64,000 nucleotides of DNA from positions 8,519 to 72,518 of the forward strand of contig CBINHE010000007.1 in the NCBI GenBank assembly GCA_966250375.1, written 5' to 3'. Made by a program: the position numbers and the translations under genes. Within the stretch, counting starts at the first letter, position 1; each line of letters opens with the position of its first letter. The notes beneath the pieces are model-generated. The model saw only the letters and a program-made list of their open reading frames with translations. It was not told the DNA's origin and made no database searches. This document shows positions 39,884 through 48,637 of this stretch, piece by piece. Origin of the DNA: CAMLDH01 sp966250375 (lineage in GTDB: Bacteria; Pseudomonadota; Gammaproteobacteria; Burkholderiales; Burkholderiaceae_D).

Positions 39884-42800
39884 ATGTCAGAATTATTTCC
39901 AGTTGTAGGGAGCGCGTCGCGAGACGCAAATGTGTTGGTTGAGGACGGCGGCCAGATGGTCCGAGTGCCAGTCGCAGGATTGGCCGCGCTGCTTCAGACC
40001 ATCAATGAGCCGGCCATCGTTCCCGATACCACGCCGCCAACTATTTCTCTTGCGTGCTCATCGAGCACCCTGACCGAAGCCGGGGGCATTACGCTGACCG
40101 CCACTGCTGCGGATAATGTCGGGGTTGTATCAGTCGCATTCTTCCGGAACAGTAGCTTAATTTCTGCGGTTAGCACTGCGCCCTATGAATTCACAGACGC
40201 ATTCGATCTGGCTGACAACGGGACCTATACTTACTACGCGGTTGCCCTTGACGAGGCCGGTAATGCGACCACAACAAATGACATTGACGTCATGGTTAAC
40301 ATCCCAACCCCAGACACAACCGCCCCAGAAATCACATTGGCGTCTTCGGTCAGCTCGTTGACGGCTGCCGGCAGTTTGGTCTTAACTGCCACCGCTTCCG
40401 ACAATATCGCCGTTACCTCGGTTGAGTTCTATCGTGACGGTGAACTGGTGTCAACGCAAACGCAAGCTCCTTACACGCTCAGCCAAAGCTTCACAATTGG
40501 CGATAACGGAACGCTGTCTTACACTGCTGTCGGCAAGGATGCAGCCGGCAATGTGGCAACAAGTAACTATGTGCCGATCACTGTCAATATCGCGGCTCCA
40601 ATCCCGCACGATTCGTTTGCCGATGTCGCGGACGGAGTATCGATTGCTGGAACTGCGTGGGATGTATCTGCTCACGCATGGGATGCCAAAACATTCCTTT
40701 CTGGAGACGCAGGCAAAGTGAAGGTTGGCACTATGCCCAGCTCAATCTGCGCCAACTATCTGTCGCAAGAGGGCGACGTTGGTCACGCTGTGTTCTTTAC
40801 TACAACCGCAGCACGTTCCAGCGCCGGCAACCTGCTGTCGATCGCAATGGATTGCCTCGGTAGCACACCGAGTCATTACCAAGTCAATGGCGTCGAAGCG
40901 CTGCTCAACGGGTCGACCTTCTTTTATTTGAAAAACAACGTGGCATCTGGACTCGTGTCTGGTGCTTACGATATTGTTCCGGGCAATGAATACTGTCTTG
41001 AGATTTGCCGGACGAACGCAGAGGGCGGCAAGACTTATAACGCCAGATTGTCAAATGTCGTAAACGGTGTTCGCGGTTCAGTCATCCGTGCTCAGCAGTT
41101 GGTGATCGCTACGGCGCACACCTCTGCAGATAGGGTGGTGCAGATTCGAACATCGACGCAGAACGCGGCAATTTTGCGCTTCACTCGTGTGGAGGCGTTG
41201 ACCGTCCCTTTTGATGTAGCCGCTGAGACTGCGACTGTCCCAGCGGCTGGCACCACTACGACTGCACCGAAAGTTGCCCCGGTTTATCTGTTCCCAGAGA
41301 CTGCCGCGGCGATTCCCGGACCCGCGGGGCTTGAGTTTCACTTCGGGCCGGCTGGCGCTTCGGCGCCGGTTGAAATGGTTGAGAAACTGTACACCGACAT
41401 GCCTGTCGGCTTCGGCGCTGTTACGCAGTCGTGTTGGGCCTCGCGTCCGATCACTGTCAACGGAATTCAGTTCGTGCTTTATCCCACAATAGATTCAGAC
41501 GGGCGAGTCTCATGTCCTATATACGGCGCGTTCGGCACAGCGACCACCCAGACGCCTATCAACCGAGAACACGCCGCTGTTGAGTTTCGTTGGAGGCAAA
41601 ACGGGGTATTCGTGGACTTGTACGACCAAGGCACCACGTATTCGTACAATCACCAGCGTTCGACTTGGCTGTCGTATGAATCCCGCCCGATGCCGTTGAA
41701 AACAGATCATGATTTCATCACCGGGCTGATCAATTCTGGCGTGCTGCTGAAGCATGATTCTCGAGCATCATTCGGGGCTGACGAGAATTCGGCAATTTCA
41801 CGCGCTGACGAAGCCCCCTTGTATCGCCCATTTAAAGAGTTCTCGGCAACAAAAACCGCGAGCGGTGCGCCGAAGTACGACCAAAAAGTATTCGTTGGGG
41901 ACCAGTACAAGGGAACAACAACAGGGGGCGAACGTAACACCATCGGACCTATTCATGGGTGGCTTGCGCAGCTTATCTGTGAGCTCGGCCCGAAAAATAA
42001 CCCGAGCTGGCTGACCGCAAACAAGGTCAAATCAATTCAAAACCTTGGGGCGTCCGTTGCGCAATACCCACACAGCGCATTGATTTTCCCTGTAGACGGG
42101 CGGCTGATCGACCCGTCACAAGTGCCGCTTTCGACACATCGCAATTCGGTAGCGTGGTGGCCGTGTGTGGGCATCCCTCATCCGGGGATGAACGGCACAG
42201 GTGACGATGCGAACTATAACGCGATGTATGACAACGCGCACCGCTCCAACTTAGTGAGCAAGACGCTATGGCACTTAACGAAAGACCCGCGCCACCTGCT
42301 GATGCTGCAAGGGCAGGCGATTACCTGCCTTGCATATTGCACAGGCAAGAACCGGGGGGCTGACGGCAAGATATTGCGCATCACTCCAGAAGAGGAGCGC
42401 GGGTTCTGGTTGGCATTTCAAACGGTCATCCACGCGTGGCATGCAACGCCGGCAGGACCGATGCCCAAGCCATTCCGCGATAAAGCGGACTTTGAAAAAG
42501 GGATCGTCAACACGCTGCAATTCATCCGCGACAATTTTATGCAGCCGAGCGCGGCGTATTCCGGTCCTATGTATGACGCTGCACGGTTCTGGCGTGTCAT
42601 TTCTCCGTTCCAGTTGGCCCCCTATCCGGGCGAAGTGTTTTACTCACCGTACATGTGCGATTACGGAAACATCGTATTGGGTGAAATGCTTCTGCTCGGA
42701 TACTCGGCGGGGCGTGATGTCGTTGAGTGGCACTCGGAGAACATCCGTTTGCGCGCTCAAGCGGGTGGGAACTGGTACATCGCGGACAAAATCGTTGCTG

Positions 42801-43150
42801 GGAATGCCGGCCTTGGGCAGTCGATCGGCCTTACAACCGAAACAACCTTGCCCTATACTGATCTCGCGTCGTTCAAAGCGTGGTATCCGCGCCCGACGGC
42901 CTACAAGTCGGGGGCGCTTGACACCGCCGATTGGAAGATTGACTACGGGCGTGACACCTACATGTTCACCGGCGTTCTGAATCTTTACGCAGAACTGGTC
43001 CGCCGTGGTCTGGTGACTCTTACGTTCAACGCGGCGGCGGAAGAGCAGGCAATGCGTGACAGGCATCCCGGCCCTTACGTTGACTCCACGAGTGGCCTGA
43101 AGTTGAACTATGAAGCCCATCCGAAGCAAATTTTCAGCTACGGCTCTTGA
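39884..43150 (+). CDS. Tailspike with tandem Ig-like domains
   Basis: A 1088-residue protein. After a short head-binding-like start (about 1-45), two similar Ig-like domains follow at about 47-145 and 146-245; both contain TAxDNxxVxSVxFxR and DNGTxxYxAxxxDxAGN patterns. Residues about 250-450 form a beta domain. The C-terminal 600 residues are Trp/Tyr-rich and helical (WLAQLICELGPKNNPSW, WHLTKDPRHLLMLQGQA, WLAFQTVIHAWHATP), resembling an alpha/alpha-toroid seen in polysaccharide-degrading proteins. It probably binds and degrades host surface glycan. Activity is inferred. Confidence 0.7.
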   Translation: MSELFPVVGSASRDANVLVEDGGQMVRVPVAGLAALLQTINEPAIVPDTTPPTISLACSSSTLTEAGGITLTATAADNVGVVSVAFFRNSSLISAVSTAPYEFTDAFDLADNGTYTYYAVALDEAGNATTTNDIDVMVNIPTPDTTAPEITLASSVSSLTAAGSLVLTATASDNIAVTSVEFYRDGELVSTQTQAPYTLSQSFTIGDNGTLSYTAVGKDAAGNVATSNYVPITVNIAAPIPHDSFADVADGVSIAGTAWDVSAHAWDAKTFLSGDAGKVKVGTMPSSICANYLSQEGDVGHAVFFTTTAARSSAGNLLSIAMDCLGSTPSHYQVNGVEALLNGSTFFYLKNNVASGLVSGAYDIVPGNEYCLEICRTNAEGGKTYNARLSNVVNGVRGSVIRAQQLVIATAHTSADRVVQIRTSTQNAAILRFTRVEALTVPFDVAAETATVPAAGTTTTAPKVAPVYLFPETAAAIPGPAGLEFHFGPAGASAPVEMVEKLYTDMPVGFGAVTQSCWASRPITVNGIQFVLYPTIDSDGRVSCPIYGAFGTATTQTPINREHAAVEFRWRQNGVFVDLYDQGTTYSYNHQRSTWLSYESRPMPLKTDHDFITGLINSGVLLKHDSRASFGADENSAISRADEAPLYRPFKEFSATKTASGAPKYDQKVFVGDQYKGTTTGGERNTIGPIHGWLAQLICELGPKNNPSWLTANKVKSIQNLGASVAQYPHSALIFPVDGRLIDPSQVPLSTHRNSVAWWPCVGIPHPGMNGTGDDANYNAMYDNAHRSNLVSKTLWHLTKDPRHLLMLQGQAITCLAYCTGKNRGADGKILRITPEEERGFWLAFQTVIHAWHATPAGPMPKPFRDKADFEKGIVNTLQFIRDNFMQPSAAYSGPMYDAARFWRVISPFQLAPYPGEVFYSPYMCDYGNIVLGEMLLLGYSAGRDVVEWHSENIRLRAQAGGNWYIADKIVAGNAGLGQSIGLTTETTLPYTDLASFKAWYPRPTAYKSGALDTADWKIDYGRDTYMFTGVLNLYAELVRRGLVTLTFNAAAEEQAMRDRHPGPYVDSTSGLKLNYEAHPKQIFSYGS

Positions 43151-43180
43151 TGTAATGCGCGGCAAGTGTGGAGATATCCT

Positions 43181-43516
43181 TCACGCTTGCCGTGCGGCGG
43201 CAGTAAGATTATTACTTTCCTCCAAGTTATCTATGCAAGCCTTAACTATGGCGTAGCGGACCGCAGTTTCCTTGTCTGGATGATCAGAGTACCAGACGCA
43301 AAATGAATCGTGCCCAATTGGCTTCCGGTCAATCTCGACTTCTAGCTCCGTGGGATAAACCAAAATTTGGTGCTCGACCATCAGCGCAAAGGCTGCGGAA
43401 TTATCACGAGTCCAGCGACGCTCTTCTGCATTAAGGTGCGCGACAGCTTGATACGCATCTGGCCACAGCAACTCCGCCAGCCTATTCTCTGCTTGTATGT
43501 ATTTATCCACTCTCAC
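43181..43516 (-). CDS. Phage ABA-sandwich domain protein
   Basis: A 111-residue leftward gene starting at GTG 43516 (or GTG 43510). The segment RRWTRDNSAAFALMVEHQI (about 34-52) and the C-terminal TAVRYAIVKACIDNLEES match the small Phage_ABA_S family found in accessory regions. The start overlaps the end of the upstream gene by 14 bases. No known biochemical activity. It is the last gene of the leftward cluster. Confidence 0.68.
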   Translation of the reverse strand: MRVDKYIQAENRLAELLWPDAYQAVAHLNAEERRWTRDNSAAFALMVEHQILVYPTELEVEIDRKPIGHDSFCVWYSDHPDKETAVRYAIVKACIDNLEESNNLTAAARQA

Positions 43517-43682
43517 TCTCCTTTAGCATCTGCGCCCACGCCGAAATCGCCTCTTCAATCTGCGCATCCTGACCGGGCAGCCTTTCTTTCAAGATCCTGC
43601 GAAGATCGTCTAGCTTTTGGACTCGCTCGTCTTTCGCGATATTGACTGCCGAGGCCAAGATCAAAAACGTTTCGTCGGTCAT
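43503..43682 (-). CDS. Small helical phage protein
   Basis: A 59-residue protein starting at ATG 43682 after GAGGGA; the longer frame lacks a ribosome site. It is helical and charged (DERVQKLDDLRRILKERLPG and EEAISAWAQMLKE). No family recognised. It is overlapped by the following gene. Confidence 0.55.
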   Translation of the reverse strand: MTDETFLILASAVNIAKDERVQKLDDLRRILKERLPGQDAQIEEAISAWAQMLKESESG

Positions 43683-43693
43683 TTCATGTTCCC

Positions 43694-43900
43694 TCACCCG
43701 GGCGCATCGGTATTGGTGTGTGCTTCCTTCAGCCATTCATCGTATGCATCGTCGTAATCCTCAATCACAAATGCTCCGTGCATATCCTCGTGATTGATGG
43801 AAAATCCGTGCTTCTTACAGACTGCGATAACTTCGAGTAGGAATTCATCGATTTTCGCATTCTCAACTCTTTCCCCCTCCTGCTTACTCCAGCGCTTCAT
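43694..43900 (-). CDS. Small hypothetical phage protein
   Basis: A 68-residue protein with the segment EFLLEVIAVCKKHGFSINHE followed by GAFVIEDYDDAYDEWLKEA, a small alpha/beta pattern found repeatedly in accessory regions of proteobacterial prophages, where it is commonly of unknown function. The stop lies 11 bases before the next gene. Confidence 0.6.
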   Translation of the reverse strand: MKRWSKQEGERVENAKIDEFLLEVIAVCKKHGFSINHEDMHGAFVIEDYDDAYDEWLKEAHTNTDAPG

Positions 43901-43949
43901 TTCACATCCCTTCCTGTCCCGGCAGCGCCGGCCAATTCAGATACTTTCA

Positions 43950-44291
43950 TCATGCCTCCTTATCGGCAGCAGAGAGATCAATCACACCCCCATACCGCTT
44001 CTCCTGCTCCTTGATGAGGTGCGCATAGTCGGCATTCAGGCGTGTTTGCTTTTCCAGATCTGCGATTAGCTCGAGAATGACGGCGGGATTGGCGGCGGCG
44101 ATATAGGCGGCCTCGTTAAGCGCGGTTGAATCGCTGTAGTATGTTTTCGTGATGGTTCGCCCAAGCGTCGTAACTTCATACCGCGAACGAGTGAGCGGAT
44201 CGCCTTTTATTGGATCAGCATGCCAGTACCAAGGATGCTCTGTTCCCGCAGCAACCGCCAATTTCTTCAGTTTTTCAAGATCCATCCTCAT
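43950..44291 (-). CDS. Ead/Ea22-like protein
   Basis: A 113-residue protein with MDLEKLKKLAVAAG, then AAYIAAANPAVILELIADLE, a pattern recognised as the Ead/Ea22 family of lambdoid phages, which lies in the leftward accessory region near the attachment site. Function is not established. It starts by ATGA overlap with the upstream gene at 44291 or at an in-frame ATG at 44285. It supports the lambdoid layout of this prophage. Confidence 0.75.
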   Translation of the reverse strand: MRMDLEKLKKLAVAAGTEHPWYWHADPIKGDPLTRSRYEVTTLGRTITKTYYSDSTALNEAAYIAAANPAVILELIADLEKQTRLNADYAHLIKEQEKRYGGVIDLSAADKEA

Positions 44292-44590
44292 CCCCCTTTG
44301 CTGCGCAGTTCTTTGACTGCCGCCATAAATTTAGCCTCAGTATTGGGCATTGGCACTTCGTCTATATTGCAAAGCGCCCATCTGTCGAAGTCTGCATAGT
44401 TGTCACCGCGCTGCAAGTCACCAAAGCAGTTGACGCGCCAGTGATAGCCTCGCCCTTTCAAGTAAAAGAACCCAGACTTGTCCCGGTTCGCGTGTGACTT
44501 CTTGTACGAACCATTGGCCCGTAGATTCGCTTTCCTGCACCAATGCTTCCACTGCTTCGGCAGTTTAATTTCAACCTTGCTCATCCTCAT
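44288..44590 (-). CDS. Hypothetical phage protein
   Basis: A 100-residue basic protein (start at 44590, or ATG 44584: MSKVEIKLPKQWKHWCRKAN). It has YKKSHANRDKSGFFYLKGRG and NCFGDLQRGDNYADFDRWA. No known domain. It is coupled to the Ead/Ea22-like gene. Confidence 0.55.
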   Translation of the reverse strand: MRMSKVEIKLPKQWKHWCRKANLRANGSYKKSHANRDKSGFFYLKGRGYHWRVNCFGDLQRGDNYADFDRWALCNIDEVPMPNTEAKFMAAVKELRSKGG

Positions 44591-44648
44591 CCCCTTGTTG
44601 GTTAAACAGAGCGCGCAGCATGTGGCGCATTAAATACGCATTCTGATA

Positions 44649-44903
44649 TCAATACCCGTGCTTTTTCAGCAAGAAATAAAGCACGCCTGACAGCAGCAAT
44701 ACGACCATTGAAACCATCGATGTCAACAGCATAAAGTCGGACACGACCGGGTTCGCCCCAACTTTCGGCACGGGATTGATGAGATGGTAAATCGGCATCG
44801 CGATAAAGTGCGCCAATATCGGCACAATCAGCACCAAGCCAATGGCCGAGAATCCAAGCCAGCCGAGCACCTCAGTTTTGAGTGGTATTTTGTCGTCGTT
44901 CAT
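44649..44903 (-). CDS. Small membrane protein
   Basis: An 84-residue protein, the first gene of the leftward cluster. It has two hydrophobic spans (WLGFSAIGLVLIVPILAHFI and FMLLTSMVSMVVLLLSGVLY) and a short charged end. No family recognised. Next to the attachment region, such proteins are often host-altering accessory genes; this is inference. Confidence 0.6.
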   Translation of the reverse strand: MNDDKIPLKTEVLGWLGFSAIGLVLIVPILAHFIAMPIYHLINPVPKVGANPVVSDFMLLTSMVSMVVLLLSGVLYFLLKKHGY

Positions 44904-45159
44904 TTATTATTCCCCTTGTTAAATTATCAAGCCATCTCGCATTACTACAAATGAAACGCGCACCAATTAGTCCAAAATACAGTTGCAAGTATTTGATTTT
45001 ATTGATGCTATACAGTGCGTATTTGTGCGTATAGAACCGCCTTGAATAATGCCGTAAGCATTTGATTCAATTGCGAAAATTGGCTTGATGGGGAATCTAA
45101 GTGTCCAATACAAGGCGCTTCGGTATCATTATAAAAATTTTCCAAACTTGGATGTATAC
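44904..45159. other. Expected right prophage attachment region
   Basis: 256 bases between the last leftward phage gene and yaaA, AT-rich, with no tRNA. Short features are two direct copies of gtgcgtat near 45017-45034 and the inverted repeat aatgc-cgtaa-gcatt at about 45048-45062. The attachment core cannot be defined without the left end, but the phage/host change must lie here. Confidence 0.5.
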
Positions 45160-45936
45160 ATGCTGATTGTTTTATCTCCTGCCAAAACCCTCGATTACGA
45201 AACGCCTGCCAATACGGATATTTACAGCCAGCCGGATTTCATCAAGCGCTCTGCTGAATTGATCGATGTGCTAAGGCAGTTTTCGGCAGCACAAATTGGC
45301 GATTTGATGAAAATCTCCGATTCGCTGGCAAGCTTGAACGTCGCGCGTTACGCGGACTGGCGCTCCAGATTCACTCCGAAGAACGCGAAGCAGGCAATTT
45401 TGGCATTTAACGGCGATGTATATGAAGGATTAGATGCCGGCACGCTGAACGTTAAACAACTCGATTATGCTCAGTCGCATATCCGCATTTTATCCGGGTT
45501 ATACGGGATATTGCGCCCGCTCGACTTGATGCAACCCTATCGGCTGGAAATGGGCACGAAACTGGCGAATCCGCTCGGCAAGGATTTGTACACGTTCTGG
45601 GGAGATGCTGTGACCAATGCACTCAACAAGCTTGCGGCGGAACGTCAATCCACAGCCTTGGTCAACTTGGCATCCGACGAATATTTCAAAGTGGTAAAGC
45701 CTCGCTTGCTGGACGTGCCGCTAGTCACGCCGGTGTTTGAAGATTGGAAAAACGGTAAATACAAGGTGATTTCGTTTTACGCAAAGCGTGCGCGCGGCTT
45801 GATGGCGCGTTATGCGGCGCTGAAGAACGTTTCGGTACCCGCGAAGCTGAAAGCATTTGATAGCGAAGGCTATGCTTTTGATCCAGAATCATCGAATGAT
45901 AACAATTGGATTTTTCGGCGACGCGTGTCCGATTAG
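45160..45936 (+). CDS. yaaA: Peroxide stress protein YaaA
   Basis: A 258-residue DUF328/UPF0246 protein that lowers intracellular iron damage during peroxide stress. The start at 45160 gives MLIVLSPAKTLDYETP, the canonical opening; the frame extends 25 codons upstream but those are not family-like. Further signatures are YADWRSRFT, AILAFNGDVYEGLDAGTL, SGLYGILRPLDLMQPYRLEM and VISFYAKRARGLMARYA. Length is normal. It is the first intact chromosomal gene beside the prophage. Confidence 0.95.
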   Translation: MLIVLSPAKTLDYETPANTDIYSQPDFIKRSAELIDVLRQFSAAQIGDLMKISDSLASLNVARYADWRSRFTPKNAKQAILAFNGDVYEGLDAGTLNVKQLDYAQSHIRILSGLYGILRPLDLMQPYRLEMGTKLANPLGKDLYTFWGDAVTNALNKLAAERQSTALVNLASDEYFKVVKPRLLDVPLVTPVFEDWKNGKYKVISFYAKRARGLMARYAALKNVSVPAKLKAFDSEGYAFDPESSNDNNWIFRRRVSD

Positions 45937-45961
45937 CGTTCGGGATTTGAAAATGTCCGTA

Positions 45962-46759
45962 TTACCAGATTTTCCACCAAGGCTCGTCTTTGACCTGGGT
46001 GCCTTTGAAAAACGCGCTGTTCGGAAAATTCTTCTTCATCACGCGTGCCGCATCGTCGCGCAAATCGGGTAGATTCAACGCATCGTAAGACCGCACCATC
46101 ACAAACAGCGCTTCTTCAATCGCAGGCGTATCGCGGTAATCCTTTACCGCAGATTGCGCGCGATTGGCTGCGGCGAGGTAGGCGCCGCGGCGGTAGTAGT
46201 AATTGGCGACATGGACTTCATATTGCGCCATTGCATTGACCAGATACTTCATGCGGGCAAGTGCATCCGGCGTGTATTTACTATCAGGGAACCGATCGGC
46301 CAGCTGTTTGAATGCATCGAACGCTTCGCGCACCGCTTTCGGATCGCGCTCGGTAGGATCCTGACGAGAAATGAAGCTGAACAAGCTCGACTGGTCGTTG
46401 AAATTGATCAAGCCGCGCAGGTAATAAATATAGTCGACGTTGGGGTGGTTCGGGTGGAGTTTAATGAAGCGCTCGGCTGCCGCCAATGCTTGCGGCTCAT
46501 CGTTCTGGCGATAGTAGGCATACGCGATCTCCATTTGCGCTTGCTGTGCATAAGTGCCGAATGGATAGCGCGATTCGAGCGTTTCAAAAAGCTTGATCGC
46601 CTTCTCATAACCACCGGCAGTCATTTCATCGCTTGCCTCCGAGTATAATTTGGCGGCCGACCAGTTTTTGGTTTCATCGACTTTTTCGGGAAACAGACCG
46701 CATGCCGATAACAGAAGGACGAGAGCGAAAGTGGCGATGTTCAATATTTTTTTTTGCAT
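45962..46759 (-). CDS. bamD: Outer-membrane assembly lipoprotein BamD
   Basis: A 265-residue lipoprotein of the BAM complex, which folds beta-barrel proteins into the outer membrane. The signal peptide ends in LLLSAC (lipobox), then tetratricopeptide-like repeats (FETLESRYPFGTYAQQAQME and FIKLHPNHPNVDYIYYLRG, and FADRFPDSKYTPDA-like). The start MQKKIL is at 46759. The start region carries a run of nine A. It is divergent from rluD with about 43 bases between starts, the usual arrangement. Confidence 0.96.
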   Translation of the reverse strand: MQKKILNIATFALVLLLSACGLFPEKVDETKNWSAAKLYSEASDEMTAGGYEKAIKLFETLESRYPFGTYAQQAQMEIAYAYYRQNDEPQALAAAERFIKLHPNHPNVDYIYYLRGLINFNDQSSLFSFISRQDPTERDPKAVREAFDAFKQLADRFPDSKYTPDALARMKYLVNAMAQYEVHVANYYYRRGAYLAAANRAQSAVKDYRDTPAIEEALFVMVRSYDALNLPDLRDDAARVMKKNFPNSAFFKGTQVKDEPWWKIW

Positions 46760-46802
46760 GACGTTTGCAAGGATGCATCTAGACAATGAATGATTATAGC
46801 CG

Positions 46803-47834
46803 ATGGGACTTGCCGTGATGGCTACTCAAATGCCGATTTCGGCTAAAACCTTACCAGACGACGATATCGAAGACAATGATGAAATCGACGCCGCATCGCT
46901 GGACGCCTCTCCAATCGAATTGAAATTAACCCCGGATGCCTGTGGCGAACGCCTCGACAAAGTGCTGTCCAATCTAGTGTCACAGTACTCCCGCAGTCGC
47001 TTGCAACAATGGATTGAAGCCGGATTTATCACTGTGGACGGTCATGCCGCACGGGCCAAAATGACTGTTCTGGGTGATGAAAGCATCCTCATACGGCCGC
47101 AGGCCGCGCCCGAAGAGCAGGCGTTCAAGCCGGAGTCAATTGCATTTCCCATCGTATACGAGGATGCATCCATCCTTGTCGTTGACAAGCCGGCCGGATT
47201 GGTCGTACATCCTGCCGCCGGCAACTGGTCGGGTACGTTGCTGAACGGGTTGCTGCACCATTTTCCGTCGATCGCCGGTGTGCCGCGCGCCGGCATCGTG
47301 CATCGACTGGACAAGGATACCAGTGGCTTGATGGTGGTTGCCAAGACACTGGAAGCGCACACAGACCTTGTGCGGCAACTGCAGGCGCGTACCGTCAAGC
47401 GCGAATATCTGGCGCTGGTATGGGGTACACCGTTGATGAACGGAAAAGTCGATGCGGCGATCGGCCGGCATTCGCGCGATCGCGTCAAAATGGCGGTGTC
47501 CGAAAACATGACTGCCAAGCCAGCCGTCACGCATTTTCATCGCCTCGCGACCGGCTTGCTTGATGGCCGCCCGGTCAGCTTGATGCGCTGCCAACTGGAA
47601 ACCGGACGCACGCATCAGATTCGGGTGCATATGCAATCGATTGGTTTCGCTCTTGTGGGCGATTCACTGTATGGAAAAGCCCATTTGGCGTCCGCGTTTA
47701 CGCGCCAAGCGCTACACGCTTTTCGCTTGGGTTTGATTCATCCGGAATCGCACAAGGATTGCGAATGGTCCGCTTCTTTACCGGACGATTTTGCGGGCTT
47801 GCTTGCGTGCGCCGGCATCGAACTGCCTCAGTAA
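46803..47834 (+). CDS. rluD: 23S rRNA pseudouridine synthase RluD
   Basis: Converts three uridines of helix 69 of 23S rRNA to pseudouridine. A 343-residue protein (an internal start at 46818 gives a slightly shorter one) with an S4 RNA-binding domain (about 50-110) and the catalytic HRLDKDTSGL motif with Asp170, then RTHQIRVHM. The N-terminal 40 residues are acidic and variable. It is divergent from bamD and followed by pgeF, as in many Burkholderiales. Confidence 0.95.
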   Translation: MGLAVMATQMPISAKTLPDDDIEDNDEIDAASLDASPIELKLTPDACGERLDKVLSNLVSQYSRSRLQQWIEAGFITVDGHAARAKMTVLGDESILIRPQAAPEEQAFKPESIAFPIVYEDASILVVDKPAGLVVHPAAGNWSGTLLNGLLHHFPSIAGVPRAGIVHRLDKDTSGLMVVAKTLEAHTDLVRQLQARTVKREYLALVWGTPLMNGKVDAAIGRHSRDRVKMAVSENMTAKPAVTHFHRLATGLLDGRPVSLMRCQLETGRTHQIRVHMQSIGFALVGDSLYGKAHLASAFTRQALHAFRLGLIHPESHKDCEWSASLPDDFAGLLACAGIELPQ

Positions 47835-47852
47835 GTTTTTAAACGCGGACTT

Positions 47853-48605
47853 ATGGGTCTTATTTATCCTGATTGGGTAGGCGCGCCAGATACAATCGGC
47901 GCACTGTCGACTACACGAAAAGGCGGCGTCAGCCATCCCCCTTATGACGACGGGGCGGGAGGAGGTGGTCTCAATTTGGGCGTGCATGTGGGGGACCAAT
48001 GGGCGGATGTACAGAAAAACCGCGTGTTGTTGCGAGCGTTGTTGCCGGCAGAGCCGGCCTGGCTGTCGCAAATCCATGGCGTGAAAGTAGTGGATGCTGC
48101 CAATGCCGAAGGAGTGCCGGATGCCGACGCAAGTATCGCAACGCAACCTGGCATTGTTTGCGTGGTCCAGACTGCAGACTGTTTGCCAATATTGTTTTGC
48201 GATGTGGCTGGTACGGTCGTAGGCGCAGTGCATGCCGGGTGGCGCGGGTTAGCAAATGGCATTGTAGAAAACACGATCGTCGGCATGCGCAATGCAGGAG
48301 CCGGCGAGATACTCGCGTGGATGGGACCTGCCATTGGGCCGCAAAAGTTTGAAGTGGGTCTGGATGTCGTATCTACATTTGTGACGCACGATGCATCTTC
48401 AATTGATGCATTCAAATCGATCGCCGGCCAGACTGGAAAATATCTGGCGAATATCTATCTGTTGGCACGGCAAAGATTGAAGAAAATTGGCGTGGAAAAA
48501 ATCTACGGCGGTGGACTTTGCACGTTTTCCGACAACCAGCGTTTTTACTCCTACCGTCGCGACGGCGTCACTGGCCGGATGGCATCATTGATCTGGATCA
48601 AGTGA
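47853..48605 (+). CDS. pgeF: Peptidoglycan editing factor / multicopper polyphenol-oxidase-like PgeF
   Basis: A 250-residue YfiH/PgeF-family protein. Motifs QIHG, TADCLPILF, HAGWRGLANG and MGPAIGP with a late CTFSDN are all present; these His/Cys residues bind zinc. Members act as purine nucleoside phosphorylases or remove wrongly incorporated residues from peptidoglycan. It is 18 bases after rluD and likely cotranscribed. Confidence 0.92.
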   Translation: MGLIYPDWVGAPDTIGALSTTRKGGVSHPPYDDGAGGGGLNLGVHVGDQWADVQKNRVLLRALLPAEPAWLSQIHGVKVVDAANAEGVPDADASIATQPGIVCVVQTADCLPILFCDVAGTVVGAVHAGWRGLANGIVENTIVGMRNAGAGEILAWMGPAIGPQKFEVGLDVVSTFVTHDASSIDAFKSIAGQTGKYLANIYLLARQRLKKIGVEKIYGGGLCTFSDNQRFYSYRRDGVTGRMASLIWIK

Positions 48606-48637
48606 TCTCGTCGACTTTCCGGCGAACATCATAACCG

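Larger units (their letters stand above)
1..44990. mobile_element. Prophage, short-tailed phage type; left end outside window, right end approximate
   Basis: The stretch from position 1 to about 44.9 kb carries only phage gene types in phage order: methylation and replication genes, a late-regulator candidate, terminase, portal, scaffold, capsid, adaptors, ejection proteins, lysis cassette, tailspike, then a leftward accessory cluster. Ordinary chromosomal genes begin with yaaA at 45160. No tail tube, sheath, tape-measure or tail-assembly frameshift gene is seen, which fits a podovirus-like particle. Integrase and repressor are not in the window, so the left end is unseen. All virion genes appear intact, so the element may be functional, but this is inference. 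The right boundary is placed only to within about 250 bases. Confidence 0.92.

Noticed and set aside
42330..42980. 216-codon rightward frame inside the tailspike gene
   Set aside because: Arg/Ser-rich shadow of the tailspike reading frame, with no ribosome site and no recognisable domain.
43950..45159. Integrase or excisionase gene near the right end
   Set aside because: No frame has tyrosine- or serine-recombinase motifs; it must be on the unseen left side.
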